Positions 44,549 through 56,840 of a stretch of 64,000 nucleotides of DNA are shown piece by piece. The stretch lies in assembly GCA_032207245.1 (NCBI GenBank), contig CM063510.1, positions 158,956,348-159,020,347 of the forward strand. Reading direction: 5' to 3'. Below the pieces are notes generated by a model. The model did no database searches and was not told where the DNA came from. It saw only the letters and a list, made by a program, of their open reading frames with translations. The position numbers were made by a program, and so were the translations under genes. Positions within the stretch are counted from its first letter, which is position 1. Every line of letters begins with the position of its first letter. The DNA comes from Pardosa pseudoannulata. Taxonomy: Eukaryota > Arthropoda > Arachnida > Araneae > Lycosidae.

Positions 44549-46105
44549 TATATACATACACACAAGCACACACACACATATAACACACGTATAACCAGTG
44601 AAAATATCTTCCACCGATTAAATGGGAGTCCATTTTATTTATCTTGCCAAGGCTTCTTGTTTTAAAAGCACTCTTAGTTAATTTACAGTAGTGAATCCAT
44701 GGACGATTCTGATCCGAAAAATTCCGAATTTTCAGAAAACTTGTGCGAAACTGTTCCGAAAATTATAAAAAATACATTTTTTTTTTCTCGAAAATTTTAA
44801 AAGAATTTTCGGAAAAATCTGTTTTTGAAAGTTAAAAAAATTTTTTTTCAAAACCATCTTTCGCTTCAAATAAAAAATATATATAATAATTATATATAAT
44901 ATATATAATAATTATGAAAATAATTATTATATATATATATATACTATATATATTATATAATAATAATTTCATTATTATTAATTATATATAAATGAATTAT
45001 TAAAATAATCAGAAAGTTTTATATCTTTTCTCACCCTTTTTTCTTTTTTGACGAATCCACAAATTTATTTTCTAATGAAAAACAGCAATAATATGTTAAA
45101 ACTTAAATTTAAGTATTCAGATTAAGAAATTGAATTTTTGTGTTCTAGATAACCAACGCACACATTGATATATGAGTGTTTGTATTATTTTATACAAAAC
45201 ACACTTATGTTTGCAACTCTATAATAAGGTGATATATATTAGAACATATTAATATATTGATATTTGGTAAACGATAAATCACAATATTAAAATTCAAATA
45301 TAATCCACCTCTAGTTTTGACATAGCTTAATATAGTTTTAATTTAAACATATCAATAGCATATACTTTTCCAAAAAATTTTGTAGGATGTTCAGAAAATT
45401 TTTTCTTACTTATAATCACTCATGAGTGAATCCATCAAAAAACAAGTCTGGCTTGTGAAACTTTGCGTTTATCGAGAATCGAAAAGGTCTGATGGTTTTG
45501 GAAGATATACGGCCAGTATAGTGCCTCAAGAATAATATAGCTTTCAGTCATATCGGATAAAGCGAGTCCCATGAGAATAAAGGTAGTTCAGCTGTTTTGG
45601 GATGTCAAGAGTGAATCTTGATCGGCTGTACCAACGAGGACCATCTACCTTAAAATAAGGGTTTAAGATGTTTTGGGTGTACAATCCACAACAGTTCATA
45701 ATATACAATGCAGTATAAATACAGTAAAAATATTGCAAACAAACACATACAAATACAAAACAAACAAAATAGCACTTAGAAATGCATTAAATAAAAATAT
45801 CCATAAGATAATTGCAAGAAAATAAATATAGTGCGGTGCAGTGGAAGTTACATATTCGGATTCAGAATTGTTACGAGGCTTACAGATTCTCCGAACTTTC
45901 CATTAACCAACCGAAGAATTTGCATACTTTGAAAGAGAGGGTTTTACTACAATTTAGCTAATCAGGTTTCGTTTTGAACCACGGTTACAAAAGAGTAAAA
46001 ACATTTCTTCCCAATAGAAGCCATCACTAGAGGTTGACAAATTATAGCATTACTTGCAGTGCATAGAGGCTAACAAGCTGGCCTTAAAAGCTAGAATTAA
46101 TTAAC
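44549..46105. other. AT-rich stretch, nothing recognised
   Basis: Contains a dense TATAATAATTAT palindromic tract (44880-45000). No gene signal. Confidence 0.45.
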
Positions 46106-46109
46106 TATT

Positions 46110-46370
46110 ATAAAACAATAGTTTATAAATTACTGATTATGCTATTCTGTTTTCGAATTTCTAATTCTGTTGTCATACAAAGTATGTAGTTTTAAAAAAG
46201 AAAAATGAAAGGATATGTCATAACTCTTTTCTCAATATTTTTTAAATTTTACTGGTTATTCACAAAATTACTTTAGTTTAAATTCGTCTGGTAAATATTG
46301 GAGTCACAATTATATATGCTGCAGTATTTATCAGATAAATTTAAACCTGGTAAAAACTTAAAATTAAAAC
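46110..46370. repeat. 260-bp repeat, inverted relative to 62565-62825
   Basis: In reverse complement it matches 62565-62825 in order: CCAGGTTTAAATTT..TCTG, AATTTAAACTAAAGTAATTTT, CTATGAC.TAT, GCATAATCAGT.ATTTATAA. Confidence 0.75.
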
Positions 46371-46372
46371 AC

Positions 46373-46495
46373 TAAGGGCCAATTTCACCAAAGTCATTTA
46401 ACGGCTAAACGCGATTAATCTCTGCTTAAACAGAGAATTGCTTCCTATCAGTGGTTGGTGCCATGGGTTAATCGCGGTTAGCTGTTAAACGAGTC
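46373..46495. mobile_element. Short palindromic MITE
   Basis: TTAACGGCTAAACGCGATTAA at the left and TTAATCGCGGTTAGCTGTTAA at the right form a near-palindrome of about 120 bp with 'GGGCCAATTTCACC' at the outer edge. Confidence 0.6.
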
Positions 46496-46560
46496 CTTAA
46501 TGTGATCACAAATATACATTTCAGGATTCATTGAAATTACGTACATGTGCGTGTGTGTGT

Positions 46561-47562
46561 TGTAACGTACTGGGAATAAAGTAGGCGAGGCCGTCAATGA
46601 AACAGGCTAGAAATTTAGATTAAATATTTTATTCAGTAGAATAAATTATGTACATCTATGTACAAATTCAGTAGGATGTTAACATTCAGTGATCTCGTAC
46701 AGAGATAATATTCACACACAAGGATGCGTGGGATACCGGAACAGTATGGCTAGGGCTTCCAATCACAAGAGTTGGGAACTCATTAGTGCCGGGACTAATG
46801 CTGACATGATCACTCCGTCTGTCGATTAGCACAGTTGGCTTCACAGCAAGGTTCAGAAGTTCTGAATGCGTATCACGCTGGGATTCGTGAAGAAAATCTC
46901 AGGATGCAAGACGATCCGAATTCGAGAGCAAAGTCACTCTCGGCTGCCTACTTCTATGCAAGAAGTTAACTAAAAATTAGCAGATAACGGGGAAGGAATT
47001 CCCAAGTCGAAGGTCGACTTTTTAGCAACAGAGACGCTGGCGGTCTCTAAAAAAAAAAAAAACTCCAGACACGGAGATACGAGCGGTCCTTCAGCGACCA
47101 GGCTCTATCAGGTAGAAGCCTCGAGAAGAACAAAAAGCCCCCTTTTCTAGTCCTGTCCCTCCTTTTATAGCGGCACTCGCTCCCTTTTTCTCGGTCCTTC
47201 GAAAAACTTCCAGAACCAGGGTGACGTAATCTTGTGGTCACTCCCAAGCTTTGGATCAGCTGTTCTGTACCCAGATGTGGTCGAAAGGCAGTTTCTCAGA
47301 TCCATCAACTTAATCAACTTAATGGCCTTTTTTGTAACCGCTAATGGGCGGCAAGGTGCACTCTAATTATGTACACACTTTCCACAGCGTCGTTCCATTC
47401 AGCAGGTTTACAATGCCCAGACGAAGAGGAGCCGGCAACGAACAGTTTTCAATTAAAGTGCTTAGGCCACCTGGTTCTATTCGAGGCTAATCGTAAGTAT
47501 CCACGGCGAAAGGTCACCTTCGGGCTCCTCGCTCTTTTGGGGTCATGTAACGGATCGTTACA
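46561..47562 (-). mobile_element. Solo LTR 3
   Basis: Outer ends TGTAACGTAC...GATCGTTACA with GTGT flanks on both sides (the left one lies in a GT run). On the minus strand GCTATAAAAGG (about 47165) and AATAAA (about 46640) give orientation. About 1 kb, no internal region. Confidence 0.75.
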
Positions 47563-47779
47563 GTGTGTAGTAAATTTTTTTTATGGGATTGAAAGTTGAC
47601 TGTACTTTGGATAAAGAATTTGGACCAGAGCCGGATTACCCATTAGGCTGAGTAAGCAACTGCTTATGGGCCCATACTTTTAAGGGCCCTCAACATTAAA
47701 TTAAACTGTATATAATACATACATACATATACAAAGAAATCCTTAAATCAAGAAATTTTGACTACAACAAAGAAATGTT

Positions 47780-48000
47780 TCATATCATCTTCTTCATTCT
47801 TCATTAATAGCGTAACAATCTGTTACAGGTCTTAGCTGCCTCAACAGCACGTTTCACACAAAACTCAGTCTTCCAAAGCAACTCTGCCAGTTTCTTATTT
47901 TTAGTCTTAAGGTCCTTTTCGGTATCGTCCAGCCATCTTGTAGGTGGTTGTTCCTGGGCAAGGAATCCTTCAGGGGTGTTAAAAGTGTGCATTCTAGTAG
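47780..48000 (-). mobile_element. LINE 3' end fragment
   Basis: The minus strand gives RWLDDTEKDLKTKNKKLAEL and EAAKTCNRLLRY, the usual C-terminal 'RW.DD...DL......W......EAAKT.N' of animal non-LTR elements. It ends in a GAAGAATGAAGAAGATGA-like tail. Confidence 0.65.
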
Positions 48001-48011
48001 GGTTGTTTTCA

Positions 48012-48180
48012 GGGGTTTGGAGTGCTACGGTCTACTGTTTTTCTACACGGGGACTAATGAGACCGGGACCTACAGTTTAAAGCCGATTCCCAACGGCTAC
48101 GAACATCCATGCTACCAACGGGATTCGAACCCGCGAGCACCGGTATCGAAGAGCAGCACTCTACCATTCGGCCATCGTTC
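48012..48180 (-). mobile_element. SINE family A copy
   Basis: Flanked by GGTTGTTTTCA on both sides (48001-48011, 48181-48191). The head and tail are both complete. Confidence 0.93.
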
Positions 48181-48199
48181 GGTTGTTTTCATGGGATCT

Positions 48200-49326
48200 C
48201 CAGATTTCAGTCTATTACAATGTTTGATTGCAGTATAAACCAATGTTACTGACTACCGGAACCTATTCCTACAAACAACTAAACAATATCGGGGTACAAT
48301 TTACAATATATATGAAATATTTACACGTGTATTACATTTTTTATTTGTTGTAATATATACTAGTTTTTCTACATATACTTTTTTATTGTAATAACATAAA
48401 TAAGAGTGTTTATCGTTTTACTCCTAGGTTGATTTTCCTAATAATTTTTTTTATTATTTCGTATTTCTTATTAAGATTTTATACTAATTTGTAGATAATT
48501 TGTTATTTTTGTGCAATAAAATTACATTCCTAAAACTGTTGTGTAATAAAATCATATTCGTGAAATTATTAGGTGACAGGACCCCGAAATTTCGACTGCA
48601 TAGAGGCTTCCATCTCAAGCCAAGTAGTTTAGCTTGTACGGGGTTCTTTGTCTATTAGCCGTAACCCCAGTGGTTCAAGATGTTTGAGTCCTTAAGGTGT
48701 GCTTAAATTTGAGGGAAGTTTTAAATATGGGAAATAATTTTTAAGAGAGAGTCATGATTTAAATACAATAAAAATATTTACAAGCCCTTTTCTTAGTAAT
48801 TTTAAAAATTAAAGAAGTTTTATATATATAAAAAAAATCATTCCCTATGTTGTCCAACACTGCTTTGGACCCTTCGAAAATAAAATTCTGGGAAGTCACT
48901 GCCTTTCAAGACCTGGGTGCACACATGATATATGTATACTGACTTTTATAAAATAAAATTTAAAAAAAAAACTAGAATAAATTAATTATTGCTTGTTTAA
49001 TTATTAAACATTAATCGTTTGATAGAGTAAAATAAATTATTTTGCAAAACTCATTTGTAGAGTACACTAATATCTATAATTTAATTTTAGATATAAAAGT
49101 TCCATCTTTGGAAAAGATTCTTTTTTTCAGATTTCATTCGTTCGGATTAAAAAAATATTTATTTCCGTGACCTAAATCTGTAATAACAGTAGAATAAAAA
49201 ATATATATATGAAAAAATTTTTGGGTGTCAAATAATTATATTTATTTTACCCTGCTGTTACGATACAGAGTTTGTTTAATCATACTGAATACAGTTCTGA
49301 CCAAGAACAGGTGTGTTTGTTTTTAG
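48200..49326. other. AT-rich, nothing recognised
   Basis: Presumed intron of the plus-strand gene whose exon starts at 49327. No upstream exon found. Confidence 0.4.
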
Positions 49327-49464
49327 AAGACGATATGTTTCTGATCTCCTCTAAAAGATGGCGCTTTATATTCGATTTCCATTCGCCATCGAGGGCGAAG
49401 TGGAAACGTCAGTTGGCCGAAGCAATGGAAATGTTGACAGAAGAATCGTTTGCAGTAGTTGTGT
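49327..49464 (+). CDS. Penultimate exon of an unidentified plus-strand gene
   Basis: Acceptor TTTGTTTTTAG, 138 bp, donor GTAAGT. It reads DDMFLISSKRWRFIFDFHSP, SRAKWKRQLAEAMEMLTEES, FAVVV with balanced codon usage and GC near 48% in an AT-rich setting. It enters with two bases and leaves one, which joins in frame to the exon at 52454. I do not recognise the family. Upstream exons were not found in 44.5-49.3 kb. Confidence 0.6.
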
Positions 49465-49619
49465 GTAAGTGCATCTACAAATTTTATTTTGTTCGTTAAG
49501 ATTCTAACCTTCTCATTTCATACATTTCAGTGTTTCACAAATTTCTTGCCGTATCCATGTTTTTAAACCTCATCTGTGCAATCATTCGTACGTACATTCA
49601 TGTATCTACATGGAAATAT

Positions 49620-50134
49620 TCATATATGTGTATGTATGTATATATATATATATATGTATGTATATATATGTATATATATATAATATATGCACATATATAC
49701 ATATATATGTATTATATGTATGTATATATACCTATATATGTGTATGTATGTATACATATATATGTATGTGTGTATATGCATATATGTATAGGTATTTTTA
49801 CATGTACGTCTGTATATATATAGAGACACATATATACATCTATACATATGTCTATATATGTATGCTAATATTATGTAGTTACATATGCAGACATACACTC
49901 ATATCCATAAATACACACACACGCATATTTGCATGTATACGTACATACAACTACATATACATACACATATATACATTTATATACAAATATATATATATAC
50001 ATATATACATATATATACATATATATATACACTTATATACATATATTCATATACATATATATTTATACATATATATATACATATATATATACACACACAC
50101 ATATATATATACACACATATATATACATACATAC

Positions 50135-50167
<33 letters not shown>

Positions 50168-50215
50168 ATATGTGTACATACATACATACATATATACATA
50201 CATACATACACGTGT
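49620..50215. repeat. TA/CATA-type low-complexity region
   Basis: Nearly 600 bp of TATATACATA-type repeats. The long open frames in it on both strands are artefacts of the repeat. Confidence 0.95.
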
Positions 50216-50249
50216 ACATGTGCATACATAGACTTATTTATACAGTTAC

Positions 50250-50330
50250 ATTTTCGGCACGGATTTTAAGGGTTCGAATCCCACTTTTTGTATGGATGTT
50301 CTTAGTGATTAGGAATCGGTTTTTTAGTGT
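50250..50330 (+). mobile_element. SINE family A fragment
   Basis: GGGTTCGAATCCCACTTTTT (box B) and TATGGATGTTCTTAG..., then decays. Confidence 0.65.
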
Positions 50331-50963
50331 TTCCCGATCTAATTCGAACTTGATGTTGCAACTGTAGTGTTCGAAACGAAATTGATCCATAGTACTTACA
50401 CTATACATTATCTATACATACTTCATACTGTAGCACCACGTATGCGGCTGGTTTTAAGTATCTCATTTAATATGAATTTTTTTTTTTCTCTATGTGAAGT
50501 ATTTAATTGATATGACGGTTTTAAAATACAAACCCATAGGGACGGGGTGAGAGATGTTTTCTCCAAGAGGTTGCTCGTGGCTGTACACATTTGAGGAAAG
50601 TTGCTATTCTTTGCAAATATTGTTCCTTTTTTTTTCTTTTTGTGTCAGAATTAAGCGAATGATTCTAGTTGCAGTCGTTAATTGCTATTCTTTATGGCAG
50701 CCTTTGGAAAGTTTCGATTTGAGTACATGTGTGTGTGTGTGCGCCTCCTCTCCCTCTCAGTTTTCTGCAAACTGACTTCATTAACGTGTCGTAAGATTTT
50801 GGTTTTGCAGGATGGCAACGACCTTCTGACAGTCCATGATTGAGTCACAAAAAGAATATCGTTTTGGTGCTATAAAAAAATGAAACGTTATTTTCGAATT
50901 GACGAAGAACAAATTAAACGGTCATTGCCAGTCTGAAAAATCAAAATCATGCGACTGGAAACC

Positions 50964-51133
50964 GAACGCTGGCCGATTAGTTAGGGCGCTGATAATCGGT
51001 ACCGGAGTTCGTGGGTTCGAATCCCACTAAGACATGGATGTTCGTAGCTGTTCGGAATCGGCTTTAAGAAGTAGGTCCCTGTCTCATTAGCTCTCGTGTG
51101 CAAAACAGTAGACCGTAGCGCTCCAAACCAAAC
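50964..51133 (+). mobile_element. SINE family A copy
   Basis: Flanked by CAT(G/A)CGACTGGAAACC (50948-50963, 51134-51149). Box A GGCCGATTAGTTAGG and box B GGTTCGAATCC are present. Confidence 0.95.
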
Positions 51134-51280
51134 CATACGACTGGAAACCATTCGCATACAACCCTGCAACCCCCCGCCTTCTGAACCATTGGAGAATCAT
51201 AAAAATTCCGTGAAAGTTCAACACAGGAGCTTTCTTAGATTCTTAGATTTTTTTTTTTTTAAGAGAGAGAGTGTGTGTGT

Positions 51281-51452
51281 TTTCGTTTGGAGTGCTACGG
51301 TCTACTTTTTGCAACACGAGGGCTAATGAGACTGGGACCTACAGCTTAACGCCAATTCCGAACGGCCACGAAAATTCATGCCATTGTGGGATTCGAACCC
51401 ACGAACTCCGGTACCGAAGGCAAGCACCCTAACCAATCGGCCATCGTTCGGC
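51281..51452 (-). mobile_element. SINE family A copy
   Basis: Complete minus-strand copy inserted in a GA-rich tract (GAGAGAGA on both sides). Confidence 0.93.
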
Positions 51453-51619
51453 GAGAGAGAGATAATATGGTGATAAACTACATAGCCTTCAACCATATTA
51501 AAAAAAACTCCTTAAATATATAATTAAAATTTTTAAAACATCATAAATTTGAAAAGCGTTTATTCCCCTTTCAAAACAGTCGAAGGGGAACAGGATTATT
51601 TTGACGACTGGGCAAATTA

Positions 51620-51768
51620 GGTTTGGTTTGGATCGCTACAGTGTACTTTTTTTGCTACACCTGGACTAATAAGACCGGACCTACGTTTGAAGTCAATTCC
51701 GAACCCACGACATCTGGTACCAAAATGCAGGGCCCTACCCACTCGGTTATTGTTGGGCTACTACTGAG
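51620..51768 (-). mobile_element. SINE family A copy, degraded, with deletion
   Basis: The GGTTTGGTTTGGATCGCTAC tail is present. The block between GTC.ATTCCGAAC and CCCACGA is deleted. Confidence 0.8.
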
Positions 51769-51830
51769 TGGGTGGGCGATTACTAGGCGATATTGTGCTC
51801 TTTGATCTATAACAATTTCTAGTCGGACAA

Positions 51831-52007
51831 GCCGAACGCTGGCCGATTGATTAGGGCTCTGATCGTCGGTACCAGAGTTCGTGGGTTCGAATCCCACTAT
51901 GGTATGGTTGTTCGTAGCCGTTCGGAATCGGCTTTAAGCTGTAGGTCCCGGTCTCATTAGCCCTCGTGTGCAAAACAGTAGACCGTAGCACTCCAAACCA
52001 AACCAAA
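51831..52007 (+). mobile_element. SINE family A copy, near consensus
   Basis: Flanked by TCTAGTCGGACAA (51818-51830, 52008-52020). Box A TGGCCGATTGATTAGGG and box B GGTTCGAATCC. The best copy in the window. Confidence 0.96.
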
Positions 52008-52020
52008 TCTAGTCGGACAA

Positions 52021-52190
52021 TGGTCGAATGCGTAGGGCGCTGCTCTAAGCTACTGGAGTTCGTGGGTTCGAAACTTATTAATAGCAAGGATGTTTGTAAC
52101 CGGAAAAGGCTTTAAGCAGTAGCATCGGGTCTCAGTAGCTCTTCTGTACCAAAAAGTAAGACGTAGCACTCCAAAACAAACCTAACTTGC
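52021..52190 (+). mobile_element. SINE family A copy, older
   Basis: Immediately follows the previous copy. GGTTCGAAACTTATT and CACTCCAAAACAAACC keep the order, with many changes. Confidence 0.85.
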
Positions 52191-52453
52191 GTAACTATTT
52201 CTAATTATATCTATGCATTATACTCCTTCCTTCATTAAAAAAAAGTGAAATTTTTGTGGAATCAAACTCATCATGGAGGCTATTTGTAATTTCGTTTGAC
52301 CTGCTGCCGAACAATCGGCTATCCTAAACTTGTGACTTTATAACACATTATACATACACGCACACAATTTTAGTAATTTATAATTAGTTTCTTTATCCGT
52401 ATCATTTTGTAATAAAATGTTTGTTGTTGCACTTGCACTCTATTATATTTCAG

Positions 52454-52512
52454 TTTGTAAAATGCTTGCGGACTTCGCCGTCATTCTGCTGCAGAACACT
52501 GAGAAAGCATGA
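52454..52512 (+). CDS. Terminal exon of the unidentified plus-strand gene
   Basis: The acceptor TATTATATTTCAG is followed in the phase left by 49464: F-CKMLADFAVILLQNTEKA and TGA at 52510. The joined tail FAVVVFCKMLADFAVILLQN is a continuous hydrophobic helix, which supports the splice. The intron is 3 kb and full of SINEs. Confidence 0.6.
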
Positions 52513-53225
52513 AGGAATTTTTCAGTGATGTGGGTTTTGAATTATCGAATTGTTTTCGGGAATTGTGGTCGGTTTTAATTAAATTGCAGTTTAATATTTT
52601 AATCCTCTTCGTAACTTCCGTCTTTTTGCGCTTTCTTCGCATAAGCTATGAAGCATTTTATAGCTGAGTTATCACTACCAGAATCTAATATCAAATTGAT
52701 ACATTTTATTTCATATTGGAAATAAGGAATTTTATGAGTTCCAGTAGAGAGCTGTTTTCAATCCCTGGATATTTAGTTCTCAGAGGGGTTGTTAGCTACG
52801 GTTGCCCTCTCCATAGAATCCAAGACAACCTGTTCAGCAATAGTGGTTAACCTACGACTCTCGGGTCAGGCAATGACGCACGTAAGTTTTTTTAAAGGAC
52901 TTAGGTATCGAATTTAAAAGTTATTTTAAGAAATTGTGTGCTGGTACATTTAGCAGCGGAATTGTACCAGGAGCGGGCGTTTTGCGCGTAAATTTAGTTA
53001 TTCAGTTAAATCTCAATAGATTGAAAATTATTTAATTTTTTAACCAACTTTTCGCATTTTATATTGAAATATATAAACAAACATATAAATAGAAATATAT
53101 AAATAACAACCATAAGGTTTGTGTAAACAAAAAATATATATTTAGTGGATAAATTTATAATATAGTCTGAACTGGGTCTCCTGACTGGGGTGAAATTTAT
53201 TATTATGGGAAAAGGTTTGTGTAAA
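52513..53225. other. Downstream of the plus-strand gene
   Basis: Probably holds the 3' UTR. No clear AATAAA close to the stop, and no other features. Confidence 0.4.
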
Positions 53226-53229
53226 CCGA

Positions 53230-54010
53230 AGCGGCATTACATTGTGATTACCAATTTAATACGGAGTACGGCTACTTTTCGCTCTCAAAACCGCCAAACC
53301 CCGGGGTTGCATTTACTCGACAAGGCACTTATAGGTAGTCTGAGATATCTAGTACCAAGCGCTCACCAATTGGTCGTTCAATTCTTGCACATTGCGAAAT
53401 GGTAGCTAAGCAGCATGAATTCGATTTTCCACGTAGGACCATAAATGTTCTATTAGGCTTGAAAGTCACTTGAAATAATTTTCCTACAACCACTCTCTGG
53501 CGATTCATTTTGCATTATCTTGTCGGTAAACACCATTACCCTCCGAAAACACAGTTATCATGAATGGATATACCTGGTATGCTAGAGTATTTACGTAGCT
53601 CTCAAACGTCATAGATTGTTCTATGGGGATTATGGGTCCAAATGTGCTTCATGAAAATATTGCCCACACCACAATACCACACCCAACAGGCTTGTCTCCG
53701 TCAAACTGTTCATTCGGCAGCCAGGATTTCTCTCAGAAATCGGCGTATTCGCACGCGTTCGTCGATGTGATGAACCAGAAAACGCGATTCACTGGAACAT
53801 ACAACTTTCTTCCGTGGTCCAATTACGATTATTACTTGGACCACTGTAGGCGCTGCTGGCGATGACGTGCCGTCAGAGCAGGGATGTGCCTCGGCAGACC
53901 CATACGCAACAGTGAGCGCTGCCCTGTGTTGAGAAGCACTGTCTGGGTAGTCACTGCTCGGCTGAGCTTGTGGCTCTTCAGTCACTTGAAGAAAAGTGTG
54001 CAACAATTTC
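53230..54010 (-). mobile_element. Tc1-like transposase pseudogene
   Basis: Minus strand, with stops and frameshifts: ESRFLVHHIDERVRIRR (first Asp region), WAIFS.STFGPIIPIEQSM, VFSEGNGVYRQDNAK (second Asp), LIEHLWSYVENRI (Glu region) and VQELNDQLVSAWYQIS. The domain order is that of Tc1-type elements. Terminal repeats were not resolved. Confidence 0.85.
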
Positions 54011-54299
54011 TGCTATCCCTGGACTCAGTGCTCCACGGGCGACACATCGCTGGATGGCGACTTGACGTTAAACCATTCATACACCACTTTCGATACGTGT
54101 TTACAGCTACTACACATGAACAGCCCATTTAAACGCTCATCATCAATACGCCGTTTCTTATACCGACGGTCCCAGGCTCCGAAAATGGCTTCTTATTATT
54201 TTGCTAAAAATGTTATATTTGTAAAGTCAATTCATGGGCTCTTTATATACTACATCAGCCATGCCCCGGTTTTGTTTTGGTGAGCTCGTTGTTACAGAG

Positions 54300-54850
54300 G
54301 GAGAGTGCTCATAATGTAATGGATATTTTGGTGTATATAGGTATATATATTTATATATATATGTGTGTGTGTAAGGGAAAGTAACTTGATCGGGAAGCTA
54401 ATGTAGGAATTTTGTATAAAATCCCTAAGACAGCCCCAGAAAATTTTCAGGGGTTTTCATATCTTAAGTCAAGAACCCCTCCCCCCCAAAAAAAAAACCG
54501 CATCCCTCTGCTTTTCTTTTTTTAACCCCTAACTTTAATTGACCACTGGGGCTATAGTTTACGCCCTCAGAGAAAGGGTGTAACCAATTATAACTACATT
54601 GCCCTAGCGGACAATTTAAGAAATTTCCAAACATAAAGGAGATGCACGCTGTCGGAGGTAGATTTTCCTAGATATTTTCCCACAGATTTTGACTGTGATG
54701 CTGACCCAGGTGTTAAGGGCCTTTTTACTTAATTTCATGCTACCTGACCCCTCCGTTTGTCCTGCTCCTATGATGAAGTGGGAACCCGTCCTCTAACGTT
54801 ATGCTAATAAAGGTCTTTACGGCATGACTGCAACCACCCATCGTCAAACC
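54300..54850. other. Nothing recognised
   Basis: Intergenic-looking, short simple repeats only. Confidence 0.4.
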
Positions 54851-54855
54851 CGTCT

Positions 54856-54990
<135 letters not shown>

Positions 54991-55375
54991 GTGTATGTCT
55001 TGCCGGTAAAATTTTTTACTGACTCAGACACTTAAGTGAAAAAATTAATATATCGCCCACCACTAGATAAAATAATTTGTATAATGCATTTTTCCAGTTT
55101 TTCCGCTTCTTAAGAAGTTCTGGTCCCTTGGAAAACTTCTCAAGCGGGTCTCACTGTATATATTCCTTTGACTTTTGAACCCGTACACAAACAAAATCAA
55201 CCAATGTTACTGGTGTTGTTAAAAGCATAAACCTGAGCTATAAATCGTGTTTCTGAATCGTAATAATCGTACATATATATTAGGACCTTCTTATAGGACT
55301 AAATTATCCCATGCTCAATTATTTCACAGAAAATAAGGCAGTATGTTTAATGAGATTAAAAAAAACAATTCATAC

Positions 55376-55740
55376 TTATTTTATGTCTCATCTCGACAGT
55401 CAACATGATACGTGTGCCCCCATGAAAGCAAAACGTCCCAACTGTCGTCGAATCTGGGTCAACCAGTTGATTCTAAAAGAAAGAGAATAAAGACAATGTA
55501 ATGTCAAAGGCTGCTCACTCTCACCTGCGTTCATAAACGGAGCGGCATTGATCGATCCTTTTGAAAAGACTGCCTCGATTCTCCCCCCGGCTCTATTCCG
55601 ATTATTGGGTTGAACATGTCGTAAAACACACGACAATAATAATGAGAATAATGACGACGACGACCCTCCTGCTCCTCTCTCTCCGTTGAAGGAGCGGCCG
55701 TGACGCATGTCTGACGTAAAAGCGAATCACTCGACTCTTT
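55376..55740 (-). other. GC-raised segment with possible minus-strand exons
   Basis: An AG acceptor (CTTTCTTTTAG) borders 55376-55472 with a GTATGA donor. One frame reads NQLVDPDSTTVGTFCFHGGT, another INWLTQIRRQLGRFAFMGAH. A further open frame with donor GTGAGA lies at 55528-55708 but does not join the first in a single clean frame. CpG-rich; it could be a promoter and first exons. No gene is called. Confidence 0.3.
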
Positions 55741-55889
55741 TTTTTTTTCTTTTTTTTAAAAAAAGGAGGAGAAAAAATAGTTAGACAGTTACAAAATGCG
55801 ATTGTTGCTCTGTCGTGTGAGAAGCGTCTTTTTTATCCGATGGAATTCTGAGTTCATTTTAATGTGTGCTGGGACATGCAAAATAGGTT

Positions 55890-56100
55890 CCTTGTCGCAT
55901 AGTCCTCCAAGTTCCCAAGATATACCTCTGGAGCTGGCATGCGGTCTTATTCTTTGTCCCTGCTTTTAAATTACGAAGACCCAGTGGAGGGCAAACATTA
56001 GTCTCGTCCGTAGCATTCCTTAAGTTACACGTGCTCGCTGGGTAGTGCTTAATGAGTAACAGCTTCATAGCCATGTTTAGCATTGTTGTTGTTGTTTTTG
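55890..56100. repeat. Fragment of the long-TIR family seen at 5115-6205
   Basis: TCCTCCAAGTTCCCAAGATA, GAAGACCCAGTGGAG and CCTTAAGTTACACGTGCTC match the interior and terminal parts of that element. A further terminal piece (GCTACATTGAAAAATAAAG) lies at about 57195. Confidence 0.6.
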
Positions 56101-56188
56101 ATGCCACTTGGACAAACCAAGAACGATTGAGCCACACGCTAAACGTATTAAGGCAAAGCGGCTTAGGCTTTCGTTTCGATGAGCACCA

Positions 56189-56703
56189 TTAACCCTTTAA
56201 TGCCTGGCGTATCATTTTAGATACTGCTTAAAAATAGCTTGTAGAGTTTTTATGTTTTCTTAGAACAAATTTTCCTTTTGAGAGTAGGTAATGGGCAATC
56301 TTATAAACAATCTACGAAATTTTCAAGTAATTTCTATCATTTATATTTTTTTCATTTAGATCTAGATTTTATGATTTTTCGATCAGCGCTCATAAATTTA
56401 CTTTTCGGCAGGTACAGACTGAGATCATGAAAAATTTGCTTTTTCCATTACACTACAGCATTTTGCAGAGATTATTTTACCTGCAATATCAAATAAATAT
56501 TTTTTCAGGAAGTTTTTCCTTTTTTTATATATAAATGTCACTCTATGTTTAAAACGATAACTGATCACTACCGTGACATGCTCTAGTATTCAAAATTGTT
56601 TGATCTTCAAATTTATTTCGTTCTGTACAGTCCATATTAACTTAGATTTAAGATAGGCTCCAAAATGTGATCGGAAGAAATGGCTTGGGCATTAAAGGGT
56701 TAA
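56189..56703. mobile_element. piggyBac-type MITE
   Basis: TTAACCCTTTAATGCCTGG ... CTTGGGCATTAAAGGGTTAA: a TIR of about 16 bp with TTAA at both ends. 515 bp, non-coding. Confidence 0.8.
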
Positions 56704-56840
56704 GGTGAAATATTAACTTTGCTCAAGTGGGTCTTGGCCCACTTGAGCAACTTGGACTTGGACTGCCAATCTCAGAGGTATTGATTGAGAACTTGTAGGA
56801 TATTGTAATCACGAACCTATTTCACGTGCCCCAGTCACCT

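Noticed and set aside
45544..45738. 64-codon minus-strand frame
   Set aside because: Too short, no splice context, no recognisable motif.
49610..50367. Long open frames (up to 219 codons) on both strands
   Set aside because: They are translations of TA/CATA simple repeats ([11 protein letters not shown] residues); no gene.
50809..50855. Alternative terminal exon after TTGGTTTTGCAG
   Set aside because: The phase left by the exon at 49464 gives an immediate stop, whereas 52454 gives a longer, protein-like tail.
50981..52087. Recurrent 60-80 codon frames (TRANETGTYSLKPIPNGYE-type)
   Set aside because: Conceptual translations of SINE family A copies.
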